Positions 54,851 through 62,806 of a DNA stretch of 64,000 bases are shown here, in pieces; positions within the stretch are counted from its first letter, which is position 1; each line of letters opens with the position of its first letter. Below the pieces are notes generated by a model that ran no database searches, was not told the DNA's origin, and worked only from the letters and a program-made list of their open reading frames with translations. The position numbers were made by a program, and so were the translations under genes. The stretch is taken from contig DATCKN010000090.1 in the NCBI GenBank assembly GCA_036562185.1, positions 109,613 to 173,612 of the forward strand, read 5' to 3'. This DNA is from Thermoclostridium sp036562185. Its GTDB lineage: Bacteria > Bacillota > Clostridia > DSM-8532.

Positions 54851-55101
54851 AACAAAGGACTTTTATTTTATAAAAATCTAAAAAAGCTAACACCCTCTCT
54901 TTGCTTTTAACTGTCAGTTTATACCGGTACTCGCCCTGTTTATAAGCTGTTAATCAATCTGTCAGATTCTTGTTACCGTCGAAATTGTGACTGAACTGTG
55001 AGTGAAAAAAGGACAAGTTGTGATTATTAGCAGTTAAATTTGAGATGAAGAGAAACAAAACAAGAAATTAAGAAAAAAAAGTAAAACTAAGGGGTGTTAA
55101 A

Positions 55102-56394
55102 ATGAAAAGGAAACTATTTCTTATATTTCTTACTCTGGCAATGTCAGTTACTTTGATTGTCGGTGCAACATGGGCTTATTTTACTGCGGAAGCAGACATA
55201 GATAATATAACATTTACAAATGGGAATGTAAAAATAAAACCCGGAGAAATAACTGTTTTTAAAGGAAAAGAACTTACCAAAGTTAATCCCGGAGATTGTT
55301 ACATATTAATATATAAATTTGAAAATACCGGCTCAAAAAGAATTCAACTGAGAGTGAAAGCACAACCCGGTGACGGAAGCGTTGAAAATCCGGATGCTGA
55401 TGTAATGTGGACAGGTGTTAACCATACTCTTTACGGACAGGAAAGACTGAAAGAAAACTTAAGCTGGTCAGATTTCTTTGGCCTCGAGAATGTTTACATT
55501 ATACCTCATCCATCCAGCAGCGATTGGGTATTGTATCAGGAGAGCAAAGGCGGTCCCATTTACGCATATTACCTGGGTGGACCTGTAGAATCCGGGGAAG
55601 TTGTTGAACTCCGACTTCTGGTATACTTTGATTTATTACTCACAGGAAATGCATATCAGGATGCTGTTTTCCATCTGGGTGGCACAGTTGAAGCAATACA
55701 GGCATCTAACGGTACACCTGAAGAGGCATGGAAGGATGCTTGGAAAACTGTTACCGGAGAATATGGGGATTATAAATTTAATTATCAATTCTGGTATGAT
55801 AAATGGCAAGGATTCGATCCTACAAAGATAAAATGCTACAATGCAATAATTGAACCAACACCAACACCGGAATTAACACCAACGCCCGAACCCACACCGG
55901 AACCAACACCTACACCGGAACCAACACCTACGCCCGAACCTACGCCGGAACCATCGCCTACACCCGAACCATCACCATCACCTACACCTACACCTGCACC
56001 GGTAAAAGATTTTAATATTGATAAAGTTTTTATTGAGTATACATGCAAAGATAATACGTGTGGTTTCGCTTGGGGTCATAGTCATAATCAGGACTGCAGA
56101 ATAAAAATTTCAGGAACCATATACGATGCCAGGTATAATAGAAATATTTATATAACTAATGCGTATAAAGACATCAATCTTAAAGTGTATACAGGTTACG
56201 GTCTTTTTTCATCAGAAGTTTTAGATGTTAATATAAATGGCGTTTACTTTGATTCAGACAGTAAAGCAGACTTTACTTACGAAGGCAGCCTTAATGGTAA
56301 AAGCTTTGATCCTGGTTCGATTACCAAAGTAAAAATTACCATTGATAACACGGCAAAAAATGTAAGCAATATTAATATTAAAAAGACTAAATAG
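55102..56394 (+). CDS. TasA/camelysin-like surface protein with Pro/Thr linker
   Basis: 430 residues. SipW-type signal peptide: a hydrophobic core then GATWAYFTAEAD (about 20-32). A beta-rich fibre domain follows (NPGDCYILIYKFENTGSKRIQLRV, QDAVFHLGGTVEAIQASNGTP) up to about 250, then a Glu/Pro/Thr linker (254-300) and a C-terminal domain (300-430) with Cys and His in TCKDNTCGFAWGHSH and a CRIK Cys. The linker and Cys/His domain are not in the sister proteins, so this could be a wall-binding or cap subunit. AAGGGGTG precedes the start. Confidence 0.75.
   Translation: MKRKLFLIFLTLAMSVTLIVGATWAYFTAEADIDNITFTNGNVKIKPGEITVFKGKELTKVNPGDCYILIYKFENTGSKRIQLRVKAQPGDGSVENPDADVMWTGVNHTLYGQERLKENLSWSDFFGLENVYIIPHPSSSDWVLYQESKGGPIYAYYLGGPVESGEVVELRLLVYFDLLLTGNAYQDAVFHLGGTVEAIQASNGTPEEAWKDAWKTVTGEYGDYKFNYQFWYDKWQGFDPTKIKCYNAIIEPTPTPELTPTPEPTPEPTPTPEPTPTPEPTPEPSPTPEPSPSPTPTPAPVKDFNIDKVFIEYTCKDNTCGFAWGHSHNQDCRIKISGTIYDARYNRNIYITNAYKDINLKVYTGYGLFSSEVLDVNINGVYFDSDSKADFTYEGSLNGKSFDPGSITKVKITIDNTAKNVSNINIKKTK
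55855..55999 (+). repeat. Pro/Thr/Glu minisatellite in the linker
   Basis: Short repeats of the ACACCGGAACC type encode PTPEPTPEP units, prone to length change by slippage. Confidence 0.7.
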
Positions 56395-56508
56395 CACCTG
56401 TGTAAAAATTTTCTTGCACCCCGTATGATTTAATTCGAATGTTGACAAGATTAAATGTAAAAGACTGATCGGTGCAATATTTAAAAGTGCATTGGGGGAT
56501 ATAAAGAA

Positions 56509-56784
56509 ATGAAAAAGCAAGGAATTGACAGGGGTGATTACACAGATACGGGCAAAGACATAAAAAGTGCCTCTTTCCTGGTAAAAATAAAATACAATCA
56601 AAACTGTACCATGCAAGGCTATATAAGTTGGCTGGAACAAAAGAAAACAGTATGTTTCAGAAGCATGATGGAGTTAATGCTGTTATTAAAAGAAGCATCT
56701 GATAACACAGAGTATCGTACATGGGACGGAGAAGAAGGTGTAATATCTGAAGTGCAGAAGTTGGGAAACATATCTGAATTATAG
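56509..56784 (+). CDS. Small conserved protein of unknown function
   Basis: 91 residues. The pattern FLVKIKYNQNCTMQGYISWLEQ followed by KKTVCFRSMMELMLLLKEA is shared by small clostridial proteins I recall near camelysin/TasA-type genes; the name is not certain. No signal peptide or membrane helix. TTGGGGGAT precedes the start. Its role, possibly regulatory, is unknown. Confidence 0.55.
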   Translation: MKKQGIDRGDYTDTGKDIKSASFLVKIKYNQNCTMQGYISWLEQKKTVCFRSMMELMLLLKEASDNTEYRTWDGEEGVISEVQKLGNISEL

Positions 56785-56796
56785 GAGAGAATAGCA

Positions 56797-57207
56797 ATGT
56801 GCAGAAATATAAGAGATGATCTAAAAAACAGAAAAAGAAAATATATAGCAAAAAAACGCTTTAAAATTGCTACAGCAGTTATTGCTATACTTACTTCTGC
56901 AGGATTATTCATATCAGATAAATCTGTGTTACCAGTAACAAATGCAGTATTCAGGGATCATAAGGAAAGTCGTGTGACACTTACTGTTTCAGATACAGTA
57001 TACAACAGTGCTCTGCCAAATATTGAGACTGAAGCTATAGATGGCAATGTTTTTACCGGACAGGTGCCAGATGTAACAGATAATGAACCTTTGGAAGAGC
57101 AGCAGACCACTGGAGAAAATACATCTGACGGGAATAATGCTTCAGAGCAGGAGGATAAGGCTGCAGGAGAAATTGATGATACTGTCCATGACAATATCGA
57201 TCAATAA
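56797..57207 (+). CDS. Small exported protein, unknown function
   Basis: 136 residues. A positively charged N-terminus, one hydrophobic segment (about 22-42) and an acidic, low-complexity C-terminus rich in Glu, Asp and Asn. The residues after the helix, LPVTNAVFRDHKES, loosely resemble the AYFTD stretch at SipW-type cleavage sites. It lies between the small conserved protein and sipW, so it probably belongs to the fibre locus. No named family is recognised. GGAGAG precedes the start. Confidence 0.5.
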   Translation: MCRNIRDDLKNRKRKYIAKKRFKIATAVIAILTSAGLFISDKSVLPVTNAVFRDHKESRVTLTVSDTVYNSALPNIETEAIDGNVFTGQVPDVTDNEPLEEQQTTGENTSDGNNASEQEDKAAGEIDDTVHDNIDQ

Positions 57208-57240
57208 ACCAATAAGAAGAAAAGATAGGAGAGTCAGCAG

Positions 57241-57879
57241 ATGACGCAACACGTTGAACAGGTTAATGGTAAAAAATCAATAGTCAAAGTAGTACTGGAT
57301 ATTATCAGCGGTATTGTACTGGTTGTTTTGGGAGTGTTCATTGTATACATGCTCGTGTTTATGTTCAAAGGTATGAAAACTAACGAAACACCAACAATAT
57401 TCGGACATCAGATTTACATTGTGCGCAGTAACAGTATGAGTCCTACATTTGAAACCGGTAGTCTCCTGCTTGTAAAACATGTTGATACATCGTCAATACA
57501 GGTTAACGACATTATTACTTTTAAAGAAAAGAATGACTCTGTTGCTACAACACATAGAGTTGTGAAGATCCTGAATGATAACGGATTGCAGTTTGTTACC
57601 CGTGGGGATGCAAATAATGTTGATGATCCGATGCCGGTTTCAGCAGATGAAGTTGTTGGCAGGGTCGTATTCTGGATACCTTACATAGGTTATTTACTCG
57701 GCTTCATCAGAACAAAAGAGGGATTACTCGTTTTTATAATAGTTCCCGCACTGATTATAATAATTACACAAATCATTTCATTCATCAGAGAAGTAAAGAA
57801 AAAAGAAGATAAACCCAGCACTGAAGAACTACAAGCCCAATTACAGGAGTTATTAAGCAATTCCAGGCGGGAGGATTAA
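57241..57879 (+). CDS. sipW: SipW-type signal peptidase I
   Basis: 212 residues. ER-type (SipW) peptidase: catalytic Ser65 in RSNSMSPTF and His105 in TTHRVVKI, where ordinary bacterial enzymes have Lys. Membrane segments near 15-42 and 155-180. In Bacillus subtilis SipW processes TasA and TapA. The gene lies 4 bases before the next fibre gene, so the enzyme and its substrates are probably co-expressed. AGGAGAG precedes the start. Confidence 0.93.
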   Translation: MTQHVEQVNGKKSIVKVVLDIISGIVLVVLGVFIVYMLVFMFKGMKTNETPTIFGHQIYIVRSNSMSPTFETGSLLLVKHVDTSSIQVNDIITFKEKNDSVATTHRVVKILNDNGLQFVTRGDANNVDDPMPVSADEVVGRVVFWIPYIGYLLGFIRTKEGLLVFIIVPALIIIITQIISFIREVKKKEDKPSTEELQAQLQELLSNSRRED

Positions 57880-57882
57880 TAA

Positions 57883-58398
57883 ATGAAAAAGACTCTCTCG
57901 GTATTTATTATGCTTATAGCGTGTGCAATTTTAGTCTGTGGAATAACCCTTGCATATTTTTATGACAGCGCAAGAATAAATTCAACTCACTTTACGACAG
58001 GCTCAGTTAAAGTTGAGGTGGATTTAGAAAACGGTGACTGGGGTAATTGGAAACCGGGTAACGACAAAACAATCACATGGTATATAAAAAACACCGGAAC
58101 GTTGGATGCAACTCTGGATGTAAAAATTGAAAAGGAATGGGATATAAACACTTTAAAGGCATCTGTACACAATTCGGTCTATGATGATTATCCGCCTGAA
58201 CCGACAGTAAACTGGAGTCTTAAAAATGACAAGTGGGCTCTTAATGGCGATGTATATCATTACAAAGCAACAGTAGCACCTGGAGAAACAATACCGCTAA
58301 TGTTTGAATTGTCAATTGACAACATATCTTCAGCATACGAAGGTGCAGACTATAACATAACATTATTTGTTACGGCAACGCAGGTAATTGACGAATAA
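57883..58398 (+). CDS. TasA/camelysin-like fibre protein
   Basis: 171 residues. SipW-type signal peptide with ITLAYFYDSARINS (about 21-34), then a jelly-roll-like domain: FTTGSVKVEVDLEN, KTITWYIKNTGTLDATLDVKIEK, GETIPLMFELSID and a final NITLFVTATQV. The pattern GSVKVEV...NTGTLDA...YEGADYNIT is typical for camelysin/TasA. It is directly downstream of sipW and is a likely substrate. AGGAGG precedes the start. Confidence 0.85.
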   Translation: MKKTLSVFIMLIACAILVCGITLAYFYDSARINSTHFTTGSVKVEVDLENGDWGNWKPGNDKTITWYIKNTGTLDATLDVKIEKEWDINTLKASVHNSVYDDYPPEPTVNWSLKNDKWALNGDVYHYKATVAPGETIPLMFELSIDNISSAYEGADYNITLFVTATQVIDE

Positions 58399-58480
58399 AT
58401 CAGTCCAATAGTGAATCAGAAATGCATGTCAAAGATTTATTCGTCTGTAAATACTAAGGTAACCGAGGGGAGGTGAAAAA

Positions 58481-59605
58481 GTGAAAAAGAAAGTAATAAT
58501 GGGTGTTTTTGTTCTGATTATAACCGTTGCAATGGTTGCAGCAGCTACAATGGCATGGTTCACCGATTTTGCCGATTCCGGGGAAGCCACTTTTAGTGCC
58601 GGTACTGTAGCAATTGAAGCCGGAAGAAAAATCATCTATGATGGCGGCGATGAAGGTGAATCAGCAGTACGTAAAGAAATCTATCCATTTAGGGTTCTTG
58701 AAGCAAGGCAGGGAAAGGCAGGTATTAATAAAGATCTTCCTGTAAGACAGGCGAGATCGAATGAAAAAGCCGTTCTCTCTCTTGAAACAGGTCGAAACGA
58801 ATCAAATTTTTATAGCCTGGGCTTCGGCGGAGAAATGATTCTGGAGTTTGACCATGCTTTATATAAACCTGAAATAGCAATTATTGTTGAAGATACATGG
58901 GGTGGGAATTACCCTCTGGAAACAGCTGATGTATTTGTAAGTATGGATGGTGTAATTTGGCATTCACTCGGTACTGCTGATAACCGTAATCTGCAAAAAA
59001 ACCAAACATACAGTGAGTTCCTTTTCTCAGATTACAACGTAGATATTGACTACATAAAATACGTAAAGGTTGTTGACACAACAGATGTAAATCAATTCAT
59101 AGAACGCGGATATAAATCGAATGATAATTCAGTCGACGGATTTGACCTCAATACCGTAAAACTTATAGGCTACATCGCAGAAGAAGAGAACTGGAACCCC
59201 GGTGATACTAATTATACCAGGTATACAATAATCAACACCGGAACAAAAGCAATCAACCTTAGGGCTAAATTAACCGGTGGCTGGTATAAGCATGTGGAAG
59301 ATGATTTTGGCGGCAAATGGGTACCTGACGATGAGCTGTCAAGTGATAATGTTGTCATTACCCCTGAAGGTGATGATTGGGTATATGAGGATGGATACTT
59401 ATACTACAGGCCTGTCATACCCGGAACCTACACAAAACAGGATGTAAAAGACAGAACTGCAGAGCTGAAGGTAAGTGTACATCTTAAAGGTAAAGAGACA
59501 GGAAATGAATACCAGGGCAAACGTTTTATTATAACTGCTGAATTTGAAGCAGTACAGGCTTCAAACAATGCACCGAAAGAAGTATGGAATGTGGATTTAT
59601 ATTAA
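58481..59605 (+). CDS. TasA-like fibre protein with inserted discoidin-like domain
   Basis: 374 residues from GTG 58481, with GGGGAGGTG upstream. Signal peptide with AATMAWFTDFADSG (about 20-33). A FSAGTVAIEA strand is split by a domain (about 55-205) that resembles a discoidin/carbohydrate-binding beta fold (FGGEMILEFDHALYKPEIAI, DVFVSMDGVIWHSLGTA). Then the C-terminal module NWNPGDTNYTRYTIINTGTKAINLRAKL and EYQGKRFIITAEFEAVQASNNAP. The inserted domain could bind glycans. Export through SipW is inference. Confidence 0.75.
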   Translation: MKKKVIMGVFVLIITVAMVAAATMAWFTDFADSGEATFSAGTVAIEAGRKIIYDGGDEGESAVRKEIYPFRVLEARQGKAGINKDLPVRQARSNEKAVLSLETGRNESNFYSLGFGGEMILEFDHALYKPEIAIIVEDTWGGNYPLETADVFVSMDGVIWHSLGTADNRNLQKNQTYSEFLFSDYNVDIDYIKYVKVVDTTDVNQFIERGYKSNDNSVDGFDLNTVKLIGYIAEEENWNPGDTNYTRYTIINTGTKAINLRAKLTGGWYKHVEDDFGGKWVPDDELSSDNVVITPEGDDWVYEDGYLYYRPVIPGTYTKQDVKDRTAELKVSVHLKGKETGNEYQGKRFIITAEFEAVQASNNAPKEVWNVDLY

Positions 59606-59631
59606 AACAGTTTTTGTGTAAAAAATGTTTA

Positions 59632-59712
59632 TATGAAAAGGGCAAACCTGCCGAAAGGCAGGGGCGCAAAGCTATAGGGCCTTCCTTAAGATGGCAGCCT
59701 GGCCGCCATACA
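59632..59712 (+). promoter_or_regulatory. Cyclic di-GMP-I (GEMM-I) riboswitch
   Basis: The conserved GEMM-I core is plain: GGCAAACC at 59641-59648, helix P2 CCTGCC (59647-59652) with GAAA tetraloop and GGCAGG (59657-59662), then GGCGCAAAGC (59663-59672), a variable P3 and the receptor side ATGGCAGCCTGG (59691-59702). The GNRA tetraloop and receptor are both present. It lies 40 bases before ATG 59752. No terminator stem follows, so control is likely at translation or RNA processing. It should respond to cyclic di-GMP. Confidence 0.93.
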
Positions 59713-59751
59713 ATAAGTAAAATTTAAAATAATTTAAAGGAGAGTGTTTAT

Positions 59752-60477
59752 ATGAAAAAGAAAATGTTAGTAATGTTACTGGCTGTTGCAGTAAGTGTAT
59801 CTATGATAGCAGCAGCTACATACGCCTGGTTCACAGACGAGGCAAATGCAGGAGATGCTGTATTCACGGCAGGTACAGTAGACGTTGAAGTGGAAGGTGT
59901 CTATTACCTGAGTGAATTAGCTTGGGATAATGTAAATCCCGGAGATGTTTATGAACTCGAATGGGTAGTTAAAAACAAAGGTACAAAGAATATCGTATTT
60001 ATGTGCGATATTGCTGCATCAATGACAATTGCTGAAGGAAGAGAAGGTTATTTCGAAGACCATACCAACTACGGAGAAACAATGAAGAACCTCAGAATCG
60101 GAATCTGGGATGAATCTCTGAATGATGGACTGGGCGGATATGCATACCCATCAGCTGAAAATCCAAAAGAACTGCGCACCGGAGACGGCAATTGGCTGTT
60201 AAGATGGGAAGGCGTAGACGGTGTAGACAGCATTTATGACCTCAATAAGTTTAAGCTTTACTACATAGGTGCTTCATTGGACGGAAGCTATGATCCGGAA
60301 GATAATGATGTAAATGAAGTTGCTATAAAAGTATCTGTTGGCTTTGACGGACCTGCAACACATAACGGTTACCAAGGTTCAATATTTAAATTGGGCGGCA
60401 AAGTTACCGCAGTACAGGCTTCCAATGGCGCACCCGCTGCAGTTCTTGGCGATGTTTATGACAATTATCAGCCGTAA
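59752..60477 (+). CDS. TasA-like fibre protein under c-di-GMP riboswitch
   Basis: 241 residues. SipW-type signal peptide with AATYAWFTDEANAGD (about 21-35), then fibre domain: FTAGTVDVEVEG, NPGDVYELEWVVKNKGTKNIVF, and the C-terminal YQGSIFKLGGKVTAVQASNGAPAAV. Trp119 is intact here, in contrast to the silent copy. It is preceded by the c-di-GMP riboswitch and AAAGGAGAG. The LPKTG gene is 59 bases downstream. Likely the main inducible fibre subunit of the locus. Confidence 0.85.
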   Translation: MKKKMLVMLLAVAVSVSMIAAATYAWFTDEANAGDAVFTAGTVDVEVEGVYYLSELAWDNVNPGDVYELEWVVKNKGTKNIVFMCDIAASMTIAEGREGYFEDHTNYGETMKNLRIGIWDESLNDGLGGYAYPSAENPKELRTGDGNWLLRWEGVDGVDSIYDLNKFKLYYIGASLDGSYDPEDNDVNEVAIKVSVGFDGPATHNGYQGSIFKLGGKVTAVQASNGAPAAVLGDVYDNYQP

Positions 60478-60534
60478 TTTCGGTAAATAAAAGAATGTTT
60501 ATAATATGAAACTCGAAAACGAGAGGATGTTAGT
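59996..60534. repeat. Direct repeat, copy 2 (functional gene)
   Basis: Matches 54318-54850 as described for the silent copy. It covers codons about 82-241 and the spacer to the ribosome binding site of the LPXTG gene. Confidence 0.85.
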
Positions 60535-60536
60535 AA

Positions 60537-61472
60537 TTGGATATGATTAGGAAAAAATCTTCAAAATCCATTTTAATAGCGATTATGATCCTGATTGGCT
60601 GTATGGCCGTAGGTTCCATAAATGCTTATGCAGTTGAAGTAGTTGGGGAGAATACAGGACTCAGGGTTAGATTATCCGATATACCTGTTGATACCGATAA
60701 TCTTAATCCTGGTGATACAAAAACTTCCACAATGACTATCTACATTGATCCAAACAGCACAACATCCTCTCTTCGTGTATGGATTAGATCCGAGATAGTT
60801 GAAAATATATTAGGGAAAGAAGTTAACGGTAATAGGGGTAATCTGGACGACAGGCTGGTTTTGTCAGTAACCCACGAGAATGGTAAAGTAATACATAATG
60901 GTGCGATAAGTAAATTTGATAAAAATGTCGAGGTTGGTTATATACAGAAAGGTGATCCGGTTGATTTAACCTTTACCGTACACCTCCCCGGTGAAACTAC
61001 AGGAAATGAATACCAGGGAGCATCAATGAAGGTGAAATGGATTATCACCGCACAATATGAGCCTTCTGTAACACCAACACCTACAAATCCGCCATTATCC
61101 CCCCCAACTGAACCACCTACTCGTAGGGTTACAACAATACCAACACCTACACCAACACTAACACCTACAACGACACCGACCCAGCCACCTGCAGAACCAA
61201 CAAGGCCTGCAGAACCAACCAAACAGGTTACGCCTTCACCGACACCGGTAATAGTTGAAATTGAAGATGAAGATACTCCGGTGGGACCTGGTGAACCAGA
61301 TAAATCAGTTAAACCAGGTAATGACGAAACTGAGTTAATAATAATTAAAGAAGAAGAGATACCAAAAGGACTACCTAAAACAGGAGAAATGCCTCCAATA
61401 CTATTTTATGGACTAGGAGCCGGTGCCATATTTGCCGGCATAAAGCTCAACCAAAAGAGCAGAAAGAATTAA
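60537..61472 (+). CDS. LPXTG-anchored fibre-associated protein
   Basis: 311 residues from TTG 60537, with AGAGGATG 9 bases upstream; ATG 60543 is more distant. Signal peptide (about 1-34), a beta domain (NPGDTKTSTMTIYIDP, NEYQGASMKVKWIITAQYE) related to the fibre C-terminal modules, a Pro/Thr linker (about 178-245), an acidic stretch, then LPKTG at 279-283, a hydrophobic helix and KSRKN. So it is a sortase substrate that could tie fibres to peptidoglycan. It sits directly downstream of the riboswitch-controlled gene and is probably cotranscribed. Confidence 0.88.
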   Translation: MDMIRKKSSKSILIAIMILIGCMAVGSINAYAVEVVGENTGLRVRLSDIPVDTDNLNPGDTKTSTMTIYIDPNSTTSSLRVWIRSEIVENILGKEVNGNRGNLDDRLVLSVTHENGKVIHNGAISKFDKNVEVGYIQKGDPVDLTFTVHLPGETTGNEYQGASMKVKWIITAQYEPSVTPTPTNPPLSPPTEPPTRRVTTIPTPTPTLTPTTTPTQPPAEPTRPAEPTKQVTPSPTPVIVEIEDEDTPVGPGEPDKSVKPGNDETELIIIKEEEIPKGLPKTGEMPPILFYGLGAGAIFAGIKLNQKSRKN

Positions 61473-61477
61473 AGAAT

Positions 61478-61508
61478 TAGCCGGAGATTTTACCTCCGGC
61501 TATGTTTT
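61478..61508 (+). terminator. Hairpin between the LPXTG gene and the sortase gene
   Basis: TAGCCGGAG (61478-61486) pairs with CTCCGGCTA (61494-61502), followed by TGTTTTTG. It may lower sortase expression relative to the upstream genes or end the transcript. Confidence 0.7.
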
Positions 61509-61558
61509 TGGTCACTTTGGAAATAAAACCACTATATTACTGAGTCAGGGAGATTTAA

Positions 61559-62284
61559 ATGAAACTTAAGTCAATATTGCTGATAGCTGCAGGAATATTA
61601 ATTGCAAGTTACCCTATTGCCAAAAATATTTATACAGGGTATATGCAAAGAAAGGTTCTAAAAGAATGGGAAGAGGAGAGAAGAGCGGTTCAGTATCAAT
61701 TCAATCAGAGCGGTGCAGATACTTCAGAGGCATCAGAGGACGCAATAAACTCTTACCTTTTCCTTGATGAAGCCTTTTCAGATTTAAATAATGATGAAAC
61801 CACTGAAAGCATAGATGATGACAATAAGGGAAATAAAAATACAAAATCCTTTGTTACATTAGGTGTTATTAAAATTGACAAGATTGATTTGGTTTTACCT
61901 GTTATGGATGGCGCTACCCCTGAAATATTAAAAATTGGGGCAGGTAAATTAACCGGTACAACAGATATCGGTGAAATAGGTAATACAGCCATATCTGCAC
62001 ACAGAAGCCATGCCTACGGACGAAATTTCAACAGGCTGAATGAGGTGGAATTAGGTGATATAGTAGTTATTTCCACTTTAGATGCTGATTTCACATATGA
62101 GGTTTTCAATATACAGGTCGTAGAGCCTGATGATGTATCTGTTCTGAAAAAAAGTGAAACAGAAAGTATTTTAACCCTTATAACATGCCATCCTTTATAT
62201 ATAGCATCACATCGGCTGATTGTTCAGGCAAAATTGATTTCAACAACATATAATATAAACTCGGAAAGCCAAGCTCTTCGTTAA
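61559..62284 (+). CDS. Class D-like sortase
   Basis: 241 residues. N-terminal membrane helix (about 5-23), a spacer, and the catalytic domain from about 98: His148 in ISAHRSHAYGRNFNRL, Cys210 in TLITCHPLY, Arg219 in SHRLIV. These three residues form the sortase active site. The length and TLITC motif fit class D. It likely anchors the LPKTG protein encoded just before it. Start follows AGGGAG. Confidence 0.9.
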   Translation: MKLKSILLIAAGILIASYPIAKNIYTGYMQRKVLKEWEEERRAVQYQFNQSGADTSEASEDAINSYLFLDEAFSDLNNDETTESIDDDNKGNKNTKSFVTLGVIKIDKIDLVLPVMDGATPEILKIGAGKLTGTTDIGEIGNTAISAHRSHAYGRNFNRLNEVELGDIVVISTLDADFTYEVFNIQVVEPDDVSVLKKSETESILTLITCHPLYIASHRLIVQAKLISTTYNINSESQALR

Positions 62285-62806
62285 CTTAACAAATTCGAAC
62301 AATATCCTGTTAATGTTACCGTTTTCTTTTCCATAGATTTTTTGATTTTCGTAATCCGAACATGGTTTAAGTATGTTTATTAATAGAGAGACTTAACCCA
62401 ATTATTGATCTTCAAATTTGCTGTGAGGAAAAAACTGCAACTAACAGCACTTAGTTGAAAGATAATGTATAAATGTGGACATTCCTTGAAAAGTGGGAGA
62501 GGAAGGAGAACTCAAAGCAAAAATCACAGTAAATGAAAAATCCCAATTATGGTATAGCCCGGAAAATTACGATCAAATTAATATATTATTTCCTGTGATG
62601 AATTCATGTTTAAAAGCTAATGAATAATTTTTTATTTTCATAAATAAGCTTAATAAATGACATTTTCTAAGCTCTTTTTAAATCAAATATATAAATTTCA
62701 TTTTTAATTATTGCATTATATGTGATATAATTTGTGTAAACATTTATTTCAATAATAACATAGCTTAATGATATTAGGTTGTTTTTTATATCAGGAGGGG
62801 TACTAA
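62285..62806. other. Intergenic region after the sortase gene
   Basis: About 520 bases, AT-rich, with no open frame of note, no terminator stem after the sortase, and no repeat. An extended -10 promoter lies at 62723-62731. Confidence 0.5.
62723..62731 (+). promoter_or_regulatory. Extended -10 promoter before the acetyltransferase gene
   Basis: TGATATAAT, with TATAAT at 62726-62731. The -35 is weak. About 75 bases before the gene. Confidence 0.5.

Noticed and set aside
55855..55999. CRISPR-like short repeats
   Set aside because: Units of 6-18 bases encode PTPEP in frame; no spacers of constant size and no cas genes in the window.
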